Shown here: in pieces, positions 1-6,260 of the stretch | Layout of the letters: each line of letters starts with the position of its first letter | Numbering within the stretch: the first letter of the stretch is position 1 | From: Candidatus Pelagibacter sp. TMED165 | GTDB taxonomy: Bacteria > Pseudomonadota > Alphaproteobacteria > Pelagibacterales > Pelagibacteraceae | DNA length: 15,037 nt | Assembly: GCA_002171035.2 (NCBI GenBank) | Contig: NHHO02000009.1 | Span: 2,091 to 17,127, forward strand | Direction of reading: 5' to 3' | Notes under the pieces: model-generated | The model's input: the letters and a program-made list of their open reading frames with translations, nothing else | Database searches by the model: none | What the model was told of the DNA's origin: nothing | Position numbers and translations under genes: made by a program

Positions 1-349
1 GATTAATAATTTTTACCTTTTTATCAATATGTTCTAAAAAAAAAGTTGTATTTATATATTCTTGATTAAATGGAGGTTCATTTCTAATTAATATAATGTC
101 TGATTTTGAAAGATCCAAATTAATTTTTTTTTTTACTTTATAAAAAAAACTCTTATTACCAAAAAAAGTAATTTTTTTACATTCGGCGGTTACTTTTCCA
201 TTCAAAAAACTTAAATTTTTTGGTTCAAAATAAAAAATTTGATAGCCTCTGTTCTGAGCCTCTAGAGCTAAAAATAAAGTTGTGTCAGTTTTTATATTAA
301 CATTTTTAAGGCTAGAGCCCTGAATAGCTAAAATCTTCTTTTTCGTCAT
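1..349 (-). CDS. gshB: Glutathione synthase, N-terminal part (cut by window edge)
   Basis: This would be the ATP-dependent ligase that joins glycine to gamma-glutamylcysteine, the second step of cytoplasmic glutathione synthesis. Only about 116 N-terminal residues are present; the ATP-grasp domain lies beyond the left edge. Translating the minus strand from the ATG at 349 gives MTKKKILAIQGSS, then a stretch with TDTTLFLALEAQNRGYQ and later LIRNEPPFNQEYI. These match the family's N-terminal pattern (D-T-T-F-ALEAQ-RG, and V-L-R-DPPF). The start lies inside the end of gshA, so the two genes overlap by 38 bases and are very likely cotranscribed and translationally coupled. No strong ribosome binding site is visible. 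An A11 tract (T11 at 124-134) is read in frame. The identification is firm because the preceding gene is gshA. Confidence 0.9.
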   Translation of the reverse strand, partial: MTKKKILAIQGSSLKNVNIKTDTTLFLALEAQNRGYQIFYFEPKNLSFLNGKVTAECKKITFFGNKSFFYKVKKKINLDLSKSDIILIRNEPPFNQEYINTTFFLEHIDKKVKIIN

Positions 350-1634
350 CAAAAAAATCTAAGTTTTCTCTCTCTTCAAATCTATCAAGCAATAATTCTG
401 CTCTGCTTTTCTTATTTTTAATTACATTTTCAGTGTGATGTAAATAAATAGTTTCATCTTTATTTTTTATATTCATTTTATTTCTAGTTTTTAATCCATC
501 TTTAGACATTTGAATAAAAATATTCGCCCATTCGTGTAATTTTTTTCCTCCAATTTGAGTAGAAAGACCTTTTTTAGGGGATTCTAAATATGCATTCATA
601 ACGTCATTCTTAGTCCACTTTGCAACAATTTTAAAAGCTTCATCTAATGGTCCGTAAAATAAACCAGTAAAAAATGCTGGTCCGTTACAAATGCAACCCC
701 AGTCGCAAGTATCAAGAGATCTAACTTCAATGTATTGTTTTAGTCTTACTTCAGTAAAAATAGTAGCTAAGTGTGTTTCAAAATCTTTTAAATTAGCCTT
801 CCCTCTAATATTTCTAAATTTTCCAGCGATAAAATCTCTAAAAATTTGCCCATTTGGCTTTACGTATTTTTTATCTCTGATAACAAATAAAATTGGATAA
901 TTAATCACGTGATCAAAATATTTTTCAAAAGTAACTTTTTCAAATACAATAGGCATAATTCCACCTCTGGAAGTTTTTTGCCAAATTTTATTTCTATAAG
1001 ATAAATATCCAGTCGGCTTTCCACTTTCAAAAGGAGAATTAGCATATAAAGCGATTGTAAGTGGAGTTAAATAATTTGCTAACCTAAAAATTTTTTCAAA
1101 ATTTATTTCTGAAGTATAGTCATAATTTATTTGAATTCCACTTGTACGATACATCATCTCTAAACTTAGCTTACCATTTTTTGGCATTTCTTTGGTCATG
1201 ATCTTGTATCTTTCTTTTGGACTCCTAGGAATAGAATTAAGTTTATTAAAGGGATCAAATCCAACTGATGCAGTTTTAATATTAAGGCCTGAGCTTGCTT
1301 CCTTTATTTCTTTTAAAAAATTTGAACTTTCTTTGCAAACATCATGAACAGTTTCTAATGGTGCTCCAGAAAGCTCACATTGAAATCCTGGTTCAGTTGT
1401 AATTTTTTGTTTTCCTCTTTTAAGGCCGATAATATTTTTGTTCTCAAAAACAGGCTCCCAATTTTTTTTTTTTAAATTATTAAAGAGTTTTTTTAATTTT
1501 GAGAAAGAAATTCTTTTTTTGTTTTTTTCTTCAAATAAAAATCTTTCGTGTTCTACACCTATTTTTAATTGATTTGGTTTTTTGATACCTTTTATGAAAT
1601 ACTCAATAAATTGAGATCTAATTTTTAAATCCAT
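312..1634 (-). CDS. gshA: Glutamate-cysteine ligase (alphaproteobacterial/plant type)
   Basis: Catalyses ATP-dependent formation of gamma-glutamylcysteine from glutamate and cysteine, the first and usually rate-limiting step of glutathione synthesis. The 440 residues match the GCS2-type ligase length in alphaproteobacteria (about 450). Visible family signatures are IGVEHERFLF (residues 25-34), EPGFQCELSGAPLETVHDVC (81-100) with the glutamate-binding EPG..ELSG core, and a Met-Met-Tyr-Arg-Thr-Ser-Gly-Ile-Gln-Ile-Asn segment corresponding to MMRT..VQ.N. The ATG at 1634 is preceded by AGGAA, which overlaps the stop of the upstream lipoprotein gene (3-base gap). Its 3' end overlaps gshB by 38 bases, so lipoprotein-gshA-gshB is probably one operon read from a promoter near 1960. 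An A12 tract (T12 on the plus strand at 1462-1473) lies in frame and encodes Lys-rich sequence before Asn-Trp. Confidence 0.93.
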   Translation of the reverse strand: MDLKIRSQFIEYFIKGIKKPNQLKIGVEHERFLFEEKNKKRISFSKLKKLFNNLKKKNWEPVFENKNIIGLKRGKQKITTEPGFQCELSGAPLETVHDVCKESSNFLKEIKEASSGLNIKTASVGFDPFNKLNSIPRSPKERYKIMTKEMPKNGKLSLEMMYRTSGIQINYDYTSEINFEKIFRLANYLTPLTIALYANSPFESGKPTGYLSYRNKIWQKTSRGGIMPIVFEKVTFEKYFDHVINYPILFVIRDKKYVKPNGQIFRDFIAGKFRNIRGKANLKDFETHLATIFTEVRLKQYIEVRSLDTCDWGCICNGPAFFTGLFYGPLDEAFKIVAKWTKNDVMNAYLESPKKGLSTQIGGKKLHEWANIFIQMSKDGLKTRNKMNIKNKDETIYLHHTENVIKNKKSRAELLLDRFEERENLDFFDDEKEDFSYSGL

Positions 1635-1637
1635 TTC

Positions 1638-1943
1638 CTAAAAACAGTTTTTACTGCTGAAACCTACTACTATATTTTTAGGGTTTATCTCAAATTTTCT
1701 CTCACACTTAATTTTAAGTTTTTTTGAAATATAGATATAAAATCTATTTCTACTATCAGCAAATTCCACTTTATCTGGTTTTCCAAAAAAAATTTTCAGG
1801 TCAGACTCTGACTGATTTAACCACTTGCTTAATTCTCTTTCTTCATTTGCAGTCTTTTCATCAATTTTATTTGAAACTGTTTGACAGGAATATAAAATTA
1901 ATGAATTAAGTATTACTAACGTGATAATAATAATTTTTCTCAT
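1638..1943 (-). CDS. Small putative lipoprotein, function unknown
   Basis: A 101-residue secreted protein. The start MRKIIIITLVILN is followed by a hydrophobic stretch ending in LYSC, an acceptable lipobox with the lipidated Cys at residue 20, so it should be anchored to a membrane facing the periplasm. The mature part has a GKPDKVEF element and ends in two Cys (residues 80 and 100) that could form a disulfide. The L..FFGKPD..EF arrangement resembles the short BamE/SmpA-like lipoproteins, but this is only a resemblance. The open frame continues upstream to 2261, but that extension would run through the start of the divergent permease gene, and the Met at 1943 gives a clean signal peptide, so I use 1943. 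It lies 3 bases upstream of gshA in the same direction and probably shares its transcript. I do not recognise its function. Confidence 0.75.
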   Translation of the reverse strand: MRKIIIITLVILNSLILYSCQTVSNKIDEKTANEERELSKWLNQSESDLKIFFGKPDKVEFADSRNRFYIYISKKLKIKCERKFEINPKNIVVGFSSKNCF

Positions 1944-1958
1944 AATTGTTGAACAAAC

Positions 1959-1964
1959 ATTATA
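1959..1964 (-). promoter_or_regulatory. Candidate -10 box for lipoprotein-gshA-gshB
   Basis: A perfect TATAAT hexamer on the minus strand, about 16 bases before the lipoprotein ATG at 1943. The -35 position holds only a weak T-rich match. Transcription from here would give a leader of about 10 bases or less, with no clear Shine-Dalgarno sequence. TATAAT is common in AT-rich DNA, so this is tentative. Confidence 0.3.
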
Positions 1965-2066
1965 CCTTAAACTTATAAACAGAAATATTACCTGCAGGTT
2001 GTAAATTGGCTTTTTTGCCAATATTTCATAAGATTTTATAAAAGAATCAGAGTATTTAACAGTAAT

Positions 2067-2072
2067 AGGAGG
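2067..2072 (+). promoter_or_regulatory. Strong ribosome binding site of the purine permease
   Basis: AGGAGG lies 7 bases before the ATG at 2080 and 10 before a second ATG at 2083. It supports initiation at this Met pair and is one of the few perfect Shine-Dalgarno sequences in the window. Confidence 0.75.
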
Positions 2073-2079
2073 TTCATCT

Positions 2080-3390
2080 ATGATGGAAAAATATTTTGAG
2101 TATAAAAAACATAAGACAAATTTTAAAACTGAAGTAATAGCCGGTGTAACCACTTTTCTTACAATGGCATACATAATGTTTTTAAATCCCTTTATCTTAT
2201 CTGGCGAATTCGCTGGACCAGAAAAAGGTTTTTTTGATTTTGGGGCTGTTTTTACTGCCACAATTTTAGCTACTGCAATTGCGTGTTTTATAATGGCATT
2301 TTACGGAAAAACTTGGCCAATAGGGCTTGCGCCTGGAATGGGTATAAATGCTTTCGTAGCTTTTGGAGTAGTTGCAGGCATGGGTTATACACCACAGGCA
2401 GCACTTGGTGCTGTTTTAGTGGCAGGAGTATTATTCCTAATTATATCATTAACACCAATTAGAGCGTGGCTAATTAATTCTATACCGAGGAGTCTTAAGC
2501 TTGGAATAGGTGCGGGAATAGGACTGTTCTTAGCAATTATTGGTTTAGAAATAATGGGGGTTGTCGGAGATCACCCCGTGACGCTTGTAACAATTGGAGA
2601 CATAAAAAATCCCTTGGTTCTTTTGGGATGTTTAGCTTTTGTCGTTATGATTGTCTTAGAAAAAATGAAAGTTAAAGGAAATATTATAATTGGTATACTA
2701 GTTTTTAGTGTAATTGCTTGGGTCACAGGCTTAGCTAAATTTAATGGGATTGTTGGAACAATTCCACCAATGACATATCTTTTCGATTTTGATTTGACCG
2801 CAGCTTTAACGGCAGGAATGTCTACTGTAATTTTTACTTTATTGTTTATCGATTTCTTTGATACAGCTGGAACACTGACATCAGTGGCAAATGTTGCTGG
2901 TAAAGTTGGAAAAGATGGGAAAGTAAAAGATATAAATAAAGCAATGTTGTCAGATAGTGTTGGAACTGTGGCTGGTGCTCTAATGGGAACTACAACTGTT
3001 ACAAGTTATGTTGAGTCAGGTGCTGGGGTTAAGGCAGGTGGTCGAACAGGTATGACATCTTTGGTTATAGGTGTGTTGTTCCTAGCTTGCCTATTTTTCT
3101 CACCTTTGGCAACTAGCCTACCTAAAGAAATCGATGGTGCGGCTTTACTATATGTGGCTATTCTATTCGTAAGAAATATTACTGACATAGAATGGGATGA
3201 CATAGCAGAGTCCGGTCCCGCTGTTATAGCAATGATAACTATGCCTCTAACTTATAGTATAAGTAATGGAATAGCTTTAGCATTTATTTCTTATGCTTTA
3301 ATAAAAATTCTTACAGGTAAGTTTAATTCGACTTCACCTGCAATTTGGTTGATTGCAGTTCTTAGCGTTGTAAGTTTTGCTGTGGCTTAA
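2080..3390 (+). CDS. AzgA-type adenine/guanine/hypoxanthine permease
   Basis: An inner-membrane purine transporter of the NCS2-related AzgA family, probably a proton symporter for hypoxanthine, guanine, adenine or xanthine. The protein is 436 residues, typical for the family, and hydrophobic throughout in the pattern of a 14-helix UraA-like fold. Family signatures are FKTEVIAGVTTFLTMAYIMF near the N-terminus, GLAPGMGINAFVAF, FIDFFDTAGTLTSVANVAG, and DSVGTVAGALMGTTTVTSYV followed by ESGAGVKAGGRTGMTSL. A strong AGGAGG sets the start; two Met codons are adjacent (2080 and 2083). The gene converges on a purine phosphoribosyltransferase across a hairpin terminator, which supports purine salvage, with uptake followed by conversion to the nucleotide. 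The exact substrate cannot be read from the sequence. Confidence 0.93.
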   Translation: MMEKYFEYKKHKTNFKTEVIAGVTTFLTMAYIMFLNPFILSGEFAGPEKGFFDFGAVFTATILATAIACFIMAFYGKTWPIGLAPGMGINAFVAFGVVAGMGYTPQAALGAVLVAGVLFLIISLTPIRAWLINSIPRSLKLGIGAGIGLFLAIIGLEIMGVVGDHPVTLVTIGDIKNPLVLLGCLAFVVMIVLEKMKVKGNIIIGILVFSVIAWVTGLAKFNGIVGTIPPMTYLFDFDLTAALTAGMSTVIFTLLFIDFFDTAGTLTSVANVAGKVGKDGKVKDINKAMLSDSVGTVAGALMGTTTVTSYVESGAGVKAGGRTGMTSLVIGVLFLACLFFSPLATSLPKEIDGAALLYVAILFVRNITDIEWDDIAESGPAVIAMITMPLTYSISNGIALAFISYALIKILTGKFNSTSPAIWLIAVLSVVSFAVA

Positions 3391-3398
3391 TATTAATT

Positions 3399-3430
3399 AT
3401 AAGGGTTAGCTAATTGTTGCTAACCCTTAT
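3399..3430. terminator. Bidirectional hairpin terminator between permease and phosphoribosyltransferase
   Basis: A perfect 12-bp inverted repeat, ATAAGGGTTAGC with GCTAACCCTTAT, separated by an 8-base loop (TAATTGTT). It lies between the convergent stops at 3390 and 3434. The downstream sequence is T-rich on the plus strand and AT-rich on the other. It is the most stable hairpin I noticed in the window and the only terminator-like structure between convergent genes here. Confidence 0.85.
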
Positions 3431-3433
3431 TTA

Positions 3434-3952
3434 TTATTTATGTTTCTTAACTAGATCTCCAATTTTAACTTGCTCGTAATGTTCAAAGGGTTGTACAATC
3501 CAAGGATTAGAATCTAGTCTTTGAGCACAATAATCAGGCTCAAAGTTAGAGTCTTTTTTCTTCCACAAAACTGCGGTCTTAATACTTTCAATGTTTTTAA
3601 TGGGAGGATAGCTATAGAGCCAATTTATACTTTTTTTTAATGTTACTCCTGTATCTGAGAGATCATCGCAAAGAAGTAGTCTCCCACCCATATCTTTGGC
3701 GGTAGAGCTCATTTCTCTTGAAAAAACTAATTCCCCCTGCTTATCCTCGGTTCCCTCTCCCGAATATGATTCGACTGCAAGATATGCACATTTTAATTTA
3801 AATACTCTACTAAGTACATCTACTATCGGTGCTCCACCTCTCATGATACCAATAAGAATTGTAGGTTTGAACCCACTTTGGTAAATTTGTATTGCTAGTT
3901 TTTCTACTATTAGATTATACTCTTTCCAATCTATGATTAATTTCTTAGCCAT
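3434..3952 (-). CDS. Purine phosphoribosyltransferase (Gpt/hypoxanthine type)
   Basis: A cytoplasmic enzyme transferring phosphoribose from PRPP to a purine base (xanthine, guanine or hypoxanthine) to give the nucleotide. The 172 residues form a type I phosphoribosyltransferase fold. ILIGIMRGGAPI (32-43) is the first beta-strand and pyrophosphate loop, and LLLCDDLSDTGVTL (92-105) is the PRPP-binding signature with the paired Asp. NPWIVQPFEHYE near the C-terminus resembles the base-closing region of Gpt-like enzymes. The start at 3952 has no clear Shine-Dalgarno sequence. The convergent partner is a purine permease, so the pair likely acts in salvage. The base specificity is not decided; xanthine-guanine phosphoribosyltransferase (gpt) is my preferred guess. 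Only 33 bases separate its start from the divergent DUF1330 gene. Confidence 0.87.
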   Translation of the reverse strand: MAKKLIIDWKEYNLIVEKLAIQIYQSGFKPTILIGIMRGGAPIVDVLSRVFKLKCAYLAVESYSGEGTEDKQGELVFSREMSSTAKDMGGRLLLCDDLSDTGVTLKKSINWLYSYPPIKNIESIKTAVLWKKKDSNFEPDYCAQRLDSNPWIVQPFEHYEQVKIGDLVKKHK

Positions 3953-3973
3953 AGAAAAAATTAATTTATTTTT

Positions 3974-3979
3974 AAGGAG
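3974..3979 (+). promoter_or_regulatory. Ribosome binding site of the DUF1330 gene
   Basis: AAGGAG lies 6 bases before the ATG at 3986, at the normal spacing, and supports that start. Confidence 0.65.
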
Positions 3980-3985
3980 TTGTAA

Positions 3986-4273
3986 ATGAAAGGTTACGTT
4001 GTTTGTGTTTATAAAAGTATTAGTAGTGAGGAAAAGCTAAAAGAATATGCTTTAAAAGCTAAAGCAGCAGTTGAAAAATACAAAGGAAAATTTTTAATTA
4101 GAGGAGGTAAATCTACTTCTAATGAAGGTGAAAAATCTCCTAGAACCGTGATAATAGAGTTTCCGTCTTACGACCAGGCTAACTCCTTTTACAAATCTCA
4201 GGAATATCAAGAAGCACATTCGATTTTAAAAGGTTATGCAATAAGACAACATCAAACGATAGAAGGTGCTTAA
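3986..4273 (+). CDS. DUF1330 family protein
   Basis: A 95-residue soluble protein matching the DUF1330 family, small ferredoxin-like alpha/beta-barrel proteins that dimerise and whose biochemical role is not established. Visible family features are the opening MKGYVVCVYKSISSEEKLKEY, a central KFLIRGGKST segment, TVIIEFPSYDQANSFYKSQEYQ, and a C-terminal repeat-like RQHQTIEG. AAGGAG sits 6 bases upstream of the ATG. It is transcribed divergently from the phosphoribosyltransferase (33-base gap) and its stop overlaps the stop of the convergent glycosylase gene in a TTAA. Nothing in the context fixes its function. Confidence 0.88.
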   Translation: MKGYVVCVYKSISSEEKLKEYALKAKAAVEKYKGKFLIRGGKSTSNEGEKSPRTVIIEFPSYDQANSFYKSQEYQEAHSILKGYAIRQHQTIEGA

Positions 4274-4896
4274 TACTGTATTGGCTCATTGTCAATTGAG
4301 CGCCAAAGATACCACGTAGCTACCGAACAATAAGGTGTAAATTTCTTGTAAAGTTTATCTAAAAAAAATTTTGGAGGTAAATATTGTTTGTTATAATTAC
4401 TCGAAACAGCTCTCAAAAGACCAATATCTTGTAAAGGCCAAATATTTGACCTATTGAATGTAAATAATAAAATCATTTCTGCGGACCACCTTCCAATTTG
4501 TCTTAAGTTTGATAAATATTCTATTGCCTCCTCGTCGCTCATTTTATTTATTAAATTTGGCTTAAAGGTTTTATTTATAATTTTTTTTGCTAAATCTTTA
4601 ATACCTTTTACTTTTTGTCTGCTCAAACCACAACTTTTAAGATTAGAGTAAGATATTTTATTTACTGTTATGGGTGTAATTTTATTCTTACATTTTTTTT
4701 TAAATCTTAAAAAAACCGAGTTTGCAGCTGCTACACTTATTTGTTGGCCAATAATACTTTTACAAAGTGAAAAAAAAATATCATTTCTCGTAGTTAATGA
4801 TCCATCCTTATAGTTGTTGATTAAATTTTTCATTACTTTATCTTTTTTTGATAAAATTATTTTAGCCTTATTCCAATACTTTGGTTTAGTAATCAT
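4270..4896 (-). CDS. DNA-3-methyladenine glycosylase (AlkA-like, HhH-GPD)
   Basis: A base-excision repair enzyme that should remove alkylated bases such as 3-methyladenine from DNA. The 208 residues form a compact HhH-GPD protein without the N-terminal domain of E. coli AlkA. Signatures are SIIGQQISVAAANSVF (47-62), the helix-hairpin-helix LRQIGRWSAEMILLF (131-145), and WPLQDIGLLRA (153-163) with the catalytic Asp at 157. SVATWYLWRSIDNEP at the C-terminus is also typical. Its ATG overlaps the stop of the upstream EamA gene as ATGA, so translation is probably coupled. Its stop shares the TTAA palindrome with the convergent DUF1330 gene. An A-T rich coding sequence with many Lys and Asn residues fits the surroundings. 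Confidence 0.9.
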   Translation of the reverse strand: MITKPKYWNKAKIILSKKDKVMKNLINNYKDGSLTTRNDIFFSLCKSIIGQQISVAAANSVFLRFKKKCKNKITPITVNKISYSNLKSCGLSRQKVKGIKDLAKKIINKTFKPNLINKMSDEEAIEYLSNLRQIGRWSAEMILLFTFNRSNIWPLQDIGLLRAVSSNYNKQYLPPKFFLDKLYKKFTPYCSVATWYLWRSIDNEPIQY

Positions 4897-5774
4897 GACC
4901 TAGGATTAATAATTTGTTTTTTAAGCTGAGATTCTCTAGTAAAAATTATCAAAGAACTTAAAATAACTAGTGAAGCTCCTAGAAGAGTTAAAATTTTAGG
5001 TACTTCATTCCATATAAAAAAACCAAAACCTATTGCAAAAACTAAACTTAAATATTTTATTGGAGTTACAAGTGAAGCTTCTGCGAGTCGATAGCTTTGT
5101 GTAAGTAATAAATTTGCAACACTTCCACAAAGTCCAAGTGCAATAAAAATTAACATGTCAATTTTTGTAGGCATAACCCAATCTACAAAAAATATAGAAA
5201 CTAAACCAATAAATGCGCACAAAAAAGTAAAGTAAAAAGCAATTGTATAATTCGCTTCTGTTTTAGAAAGTGACCTCACACTTATTGCCACACACGCAAA
5301 AAATATACAAAAAATTATAGGAGTAATATAATAATAATTTAAATCTATAAATGCTGGTTGGACTATTAAGAGCATTCCTAAGAAACCCAAAAATACCGCT
5401 GACCATCTTTTAATTCCTACTTTTTCAGAGAGAAAAAATATAGATGCTATAGTTACAAATATAGGTCCTCCAAAGGTCAGTGAAACAACATCGGCTAAAG
5501 GTAATTCCCTTAAACCATAAAATAAAGCTATTATCGCCAGAGCTCCACTAATAGCCCTAAACGCATGAAGACCAGGACGTGAAGTCTTATAAAAAGTTAA
5601 AATCTTATCTTTTGGTATAATAAAAAAAATCGGAATAAATCCGATAAAAAACCTAAAAAACAAAACTTGACCTACTGGATAATAATCAAGCCATTTAACA
5701 CAAATATCCATTATTGAAAAACATATTACGCTTCCCACCATGTACAATACGCCTATTTGATTTTGAGTTAACAA
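4893..5774 (-). CDS. EamA/DMT-family transporter (RhaT-like), TTG start
   Basis: An inner-membrane transporter of the drug/metabolite superfamily; substrates in this family range from amino acids to nucleotide sugars, and none can be assigned here. The 293 residues give about ten hydrophobic helices in two EamA repeats. The first repeat contains DICVKWLDYYPVGQVLFFRF and later ALAIIALFYGLRELPLADVV, both characteristic; the second ends in GASLVILSSLIIF followed by a basic tail. The start is TTG at 5774: a perfect AGGAGG (5787 down to 5782) sits 7 bases upstream, and the first ATG falls only at residue 12. The gene is divergent from msrA (39-base gap) and overlaps the downstream glycosylase by 4 bases. 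Confidence 0.88.
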   Translation of the reverse strand: MLTQNQIGVLYMVGSVICFSIMDICVKWLDYYPVGQVLFFRFFIGFIPIFFIIPKDKILTFYKTSRPGLHAFRAISGALAIIALFYGLRELPLADVVSLTFGGPIFVTIASIFFLSEKVGIKRWSAVFLGFLGMLLIVQPAFIDLNYYYITPIIFCIFFACVAISVRSLSKTEANYTIAFYFTFLCAFIGLVSIFFVDWVMPTKIDMLIFIALGLCGSVANLLLTQSYRLAEASLVTPIKYLSLVFAIGFGFFIWNEVPKILTLLGASLVILSSLIIFTRESQLKKQIINPRS

Positions 5775-5781
5775 TTGAATA

Positions 5782-5787
5782 TCCTCC
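5782..5787 (-). promoter_or_regulatory. Strong ribosome binding site that supports a TTG start
   Basis: AGGAGG on the minus strand, 7 bases before the TTG at 5774. No ATG or GTG lies at a usable distance in this frame, so this site decides the start of the EamA transporter. Confidence 0.7.
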
Positions 5788-5813
5788 TAAGTTCTAAACA
5801 TATTAAATAACTT

Positions 5814-6260
5814 ATGCAGAAATGTACACTCGCACTTGGCTGTTTTTGGAAACCTGAGGAAAACTTTAAAAACAAACCAGGTATTATTGAAACTGAAGTA
5901 GGGTATGCAGGAGGCATAAAACCAAAAGTTACTTACGAAGAAGTTTGTAATGGAGATACGGGTCACGCTGAAGTTGTGCGATTAACTTTTGATGAGAAAA
6001 TTATATCTTTCAAAAAGATAATTGACTTATTTTTTAAAATGCATGATCCAACACAAAAAGATATGCAATTTCCTGATATAGGCACACAGTATAGAAGTGA
6101 GATTTTTTATGAAACAAGTGAACAAAAGATAGAAGCTGAAAATATTCTAAAGGAATTTAATAAAGTTTTGCAAGGTAAAATTCAAACTAATATTTCAAAA
6201 ATAAATAATTATTGTAAAGCTGAAGATTATCATCAAAAGTATATTGAAAAGAATAGATAA
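5814..6260 (+). CDS. msrA: Peptide-methionine (S)-S-oxide reductase MsrA
   Basis: Reduces the S form of methionine sulfoxide in proteins and free methionine, repairing oxidative damage in the cytoplasm. The 148-residue protein starts almost directly at the active site: GCFW with the catalytic Cys at 10, then EVGYAGG (28-34), GDTGHAEVVRLTFD (47-60) with the conserved Glu 53, HDPTQ and GTQYRSEIFY (90-99), and AEDYHQKY at the C-terminus. Two details are unusual. The residue after GCFW is Lys where the family nearly always has Gly. Cys 134 also replaces the aromatic residue normally before the AE.YHQ motif, where it could serve as a resolving Cys. No Shine-Dalgarno sequence is visible, and a TATTAAAT box ends 5 bases before the ATG, so a leaderless transcript is possible. 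The stop overlaps the next start as TAATG. Confidence 0.93.
   Translation: MQKCTLALGCFWKPEENFKNKPGIIETEVGYAGGIKPKVTYEEVCNGDTGHAEVVRLTFDEKIISFKKIIDLFFKMHDPTQKDMQFPDIGTQYRSEIFYETSEQKIEAENILKEFNKVLQGKIQTNISKINNYCKAEDYHQKYIEKNR

Larger units (their letters stand above)
1944..2079. promoter_or_regulatory. Divergent intergenic region with leader hairpin and palindrome
   Basis: This 136-base gap, the largest in the window, separates the minus-strand lipoprotein/gshA unit from the plus-strand purine permease. On the minus strand there is a perfect TATAAT (1964 down to 1959) with a weak -35. On the plus strand, TTGAAC (1949-1954) with TTATAA (1973-1978) is a possible promoter, with an 18-base spacer. 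Downstream lie a perfect 10-base palindrome ACCTGCAGGT (1990-1999) and a 6-bp hairpin ATTGGC-T6-GCCAAT (2005-2022). If the plus promoter call is right, both sit in the permease leader and may be an operator and an RNA element. I could not match it to a known purine or xanthine riboswitch. Promoters were called by eye. Confidence 0.4.

Noticed and set aside
691..900. Plus-strand open frame of 69 codons inside gshA
   Set aside because: Antisense to a well-conserved enzyme, with no family resemblance and no ribosome binding site; it is a shadow of gshA.
1944..2079. Known purine or xanthine riboswitch in the permease leader
   Set aside because: I could not find the conserved junction and loop sequences of those classes, so I report only an unclassified palindrome and hairpin.
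1944..2261. N-terminal extension of the small lipoprotein upstream of 1943
   Set aside because: It would overlap the start of the permease gene and bury the signal peptide and lipobox in the middle of the protein.
3006..3203. Minus-strand open frame opposite the permease, and similar ones at 8145-8342 and 11883-12068
   Set aside because: They lie entirely within recognised genes in another frame or strand, with no motifs or start signals.
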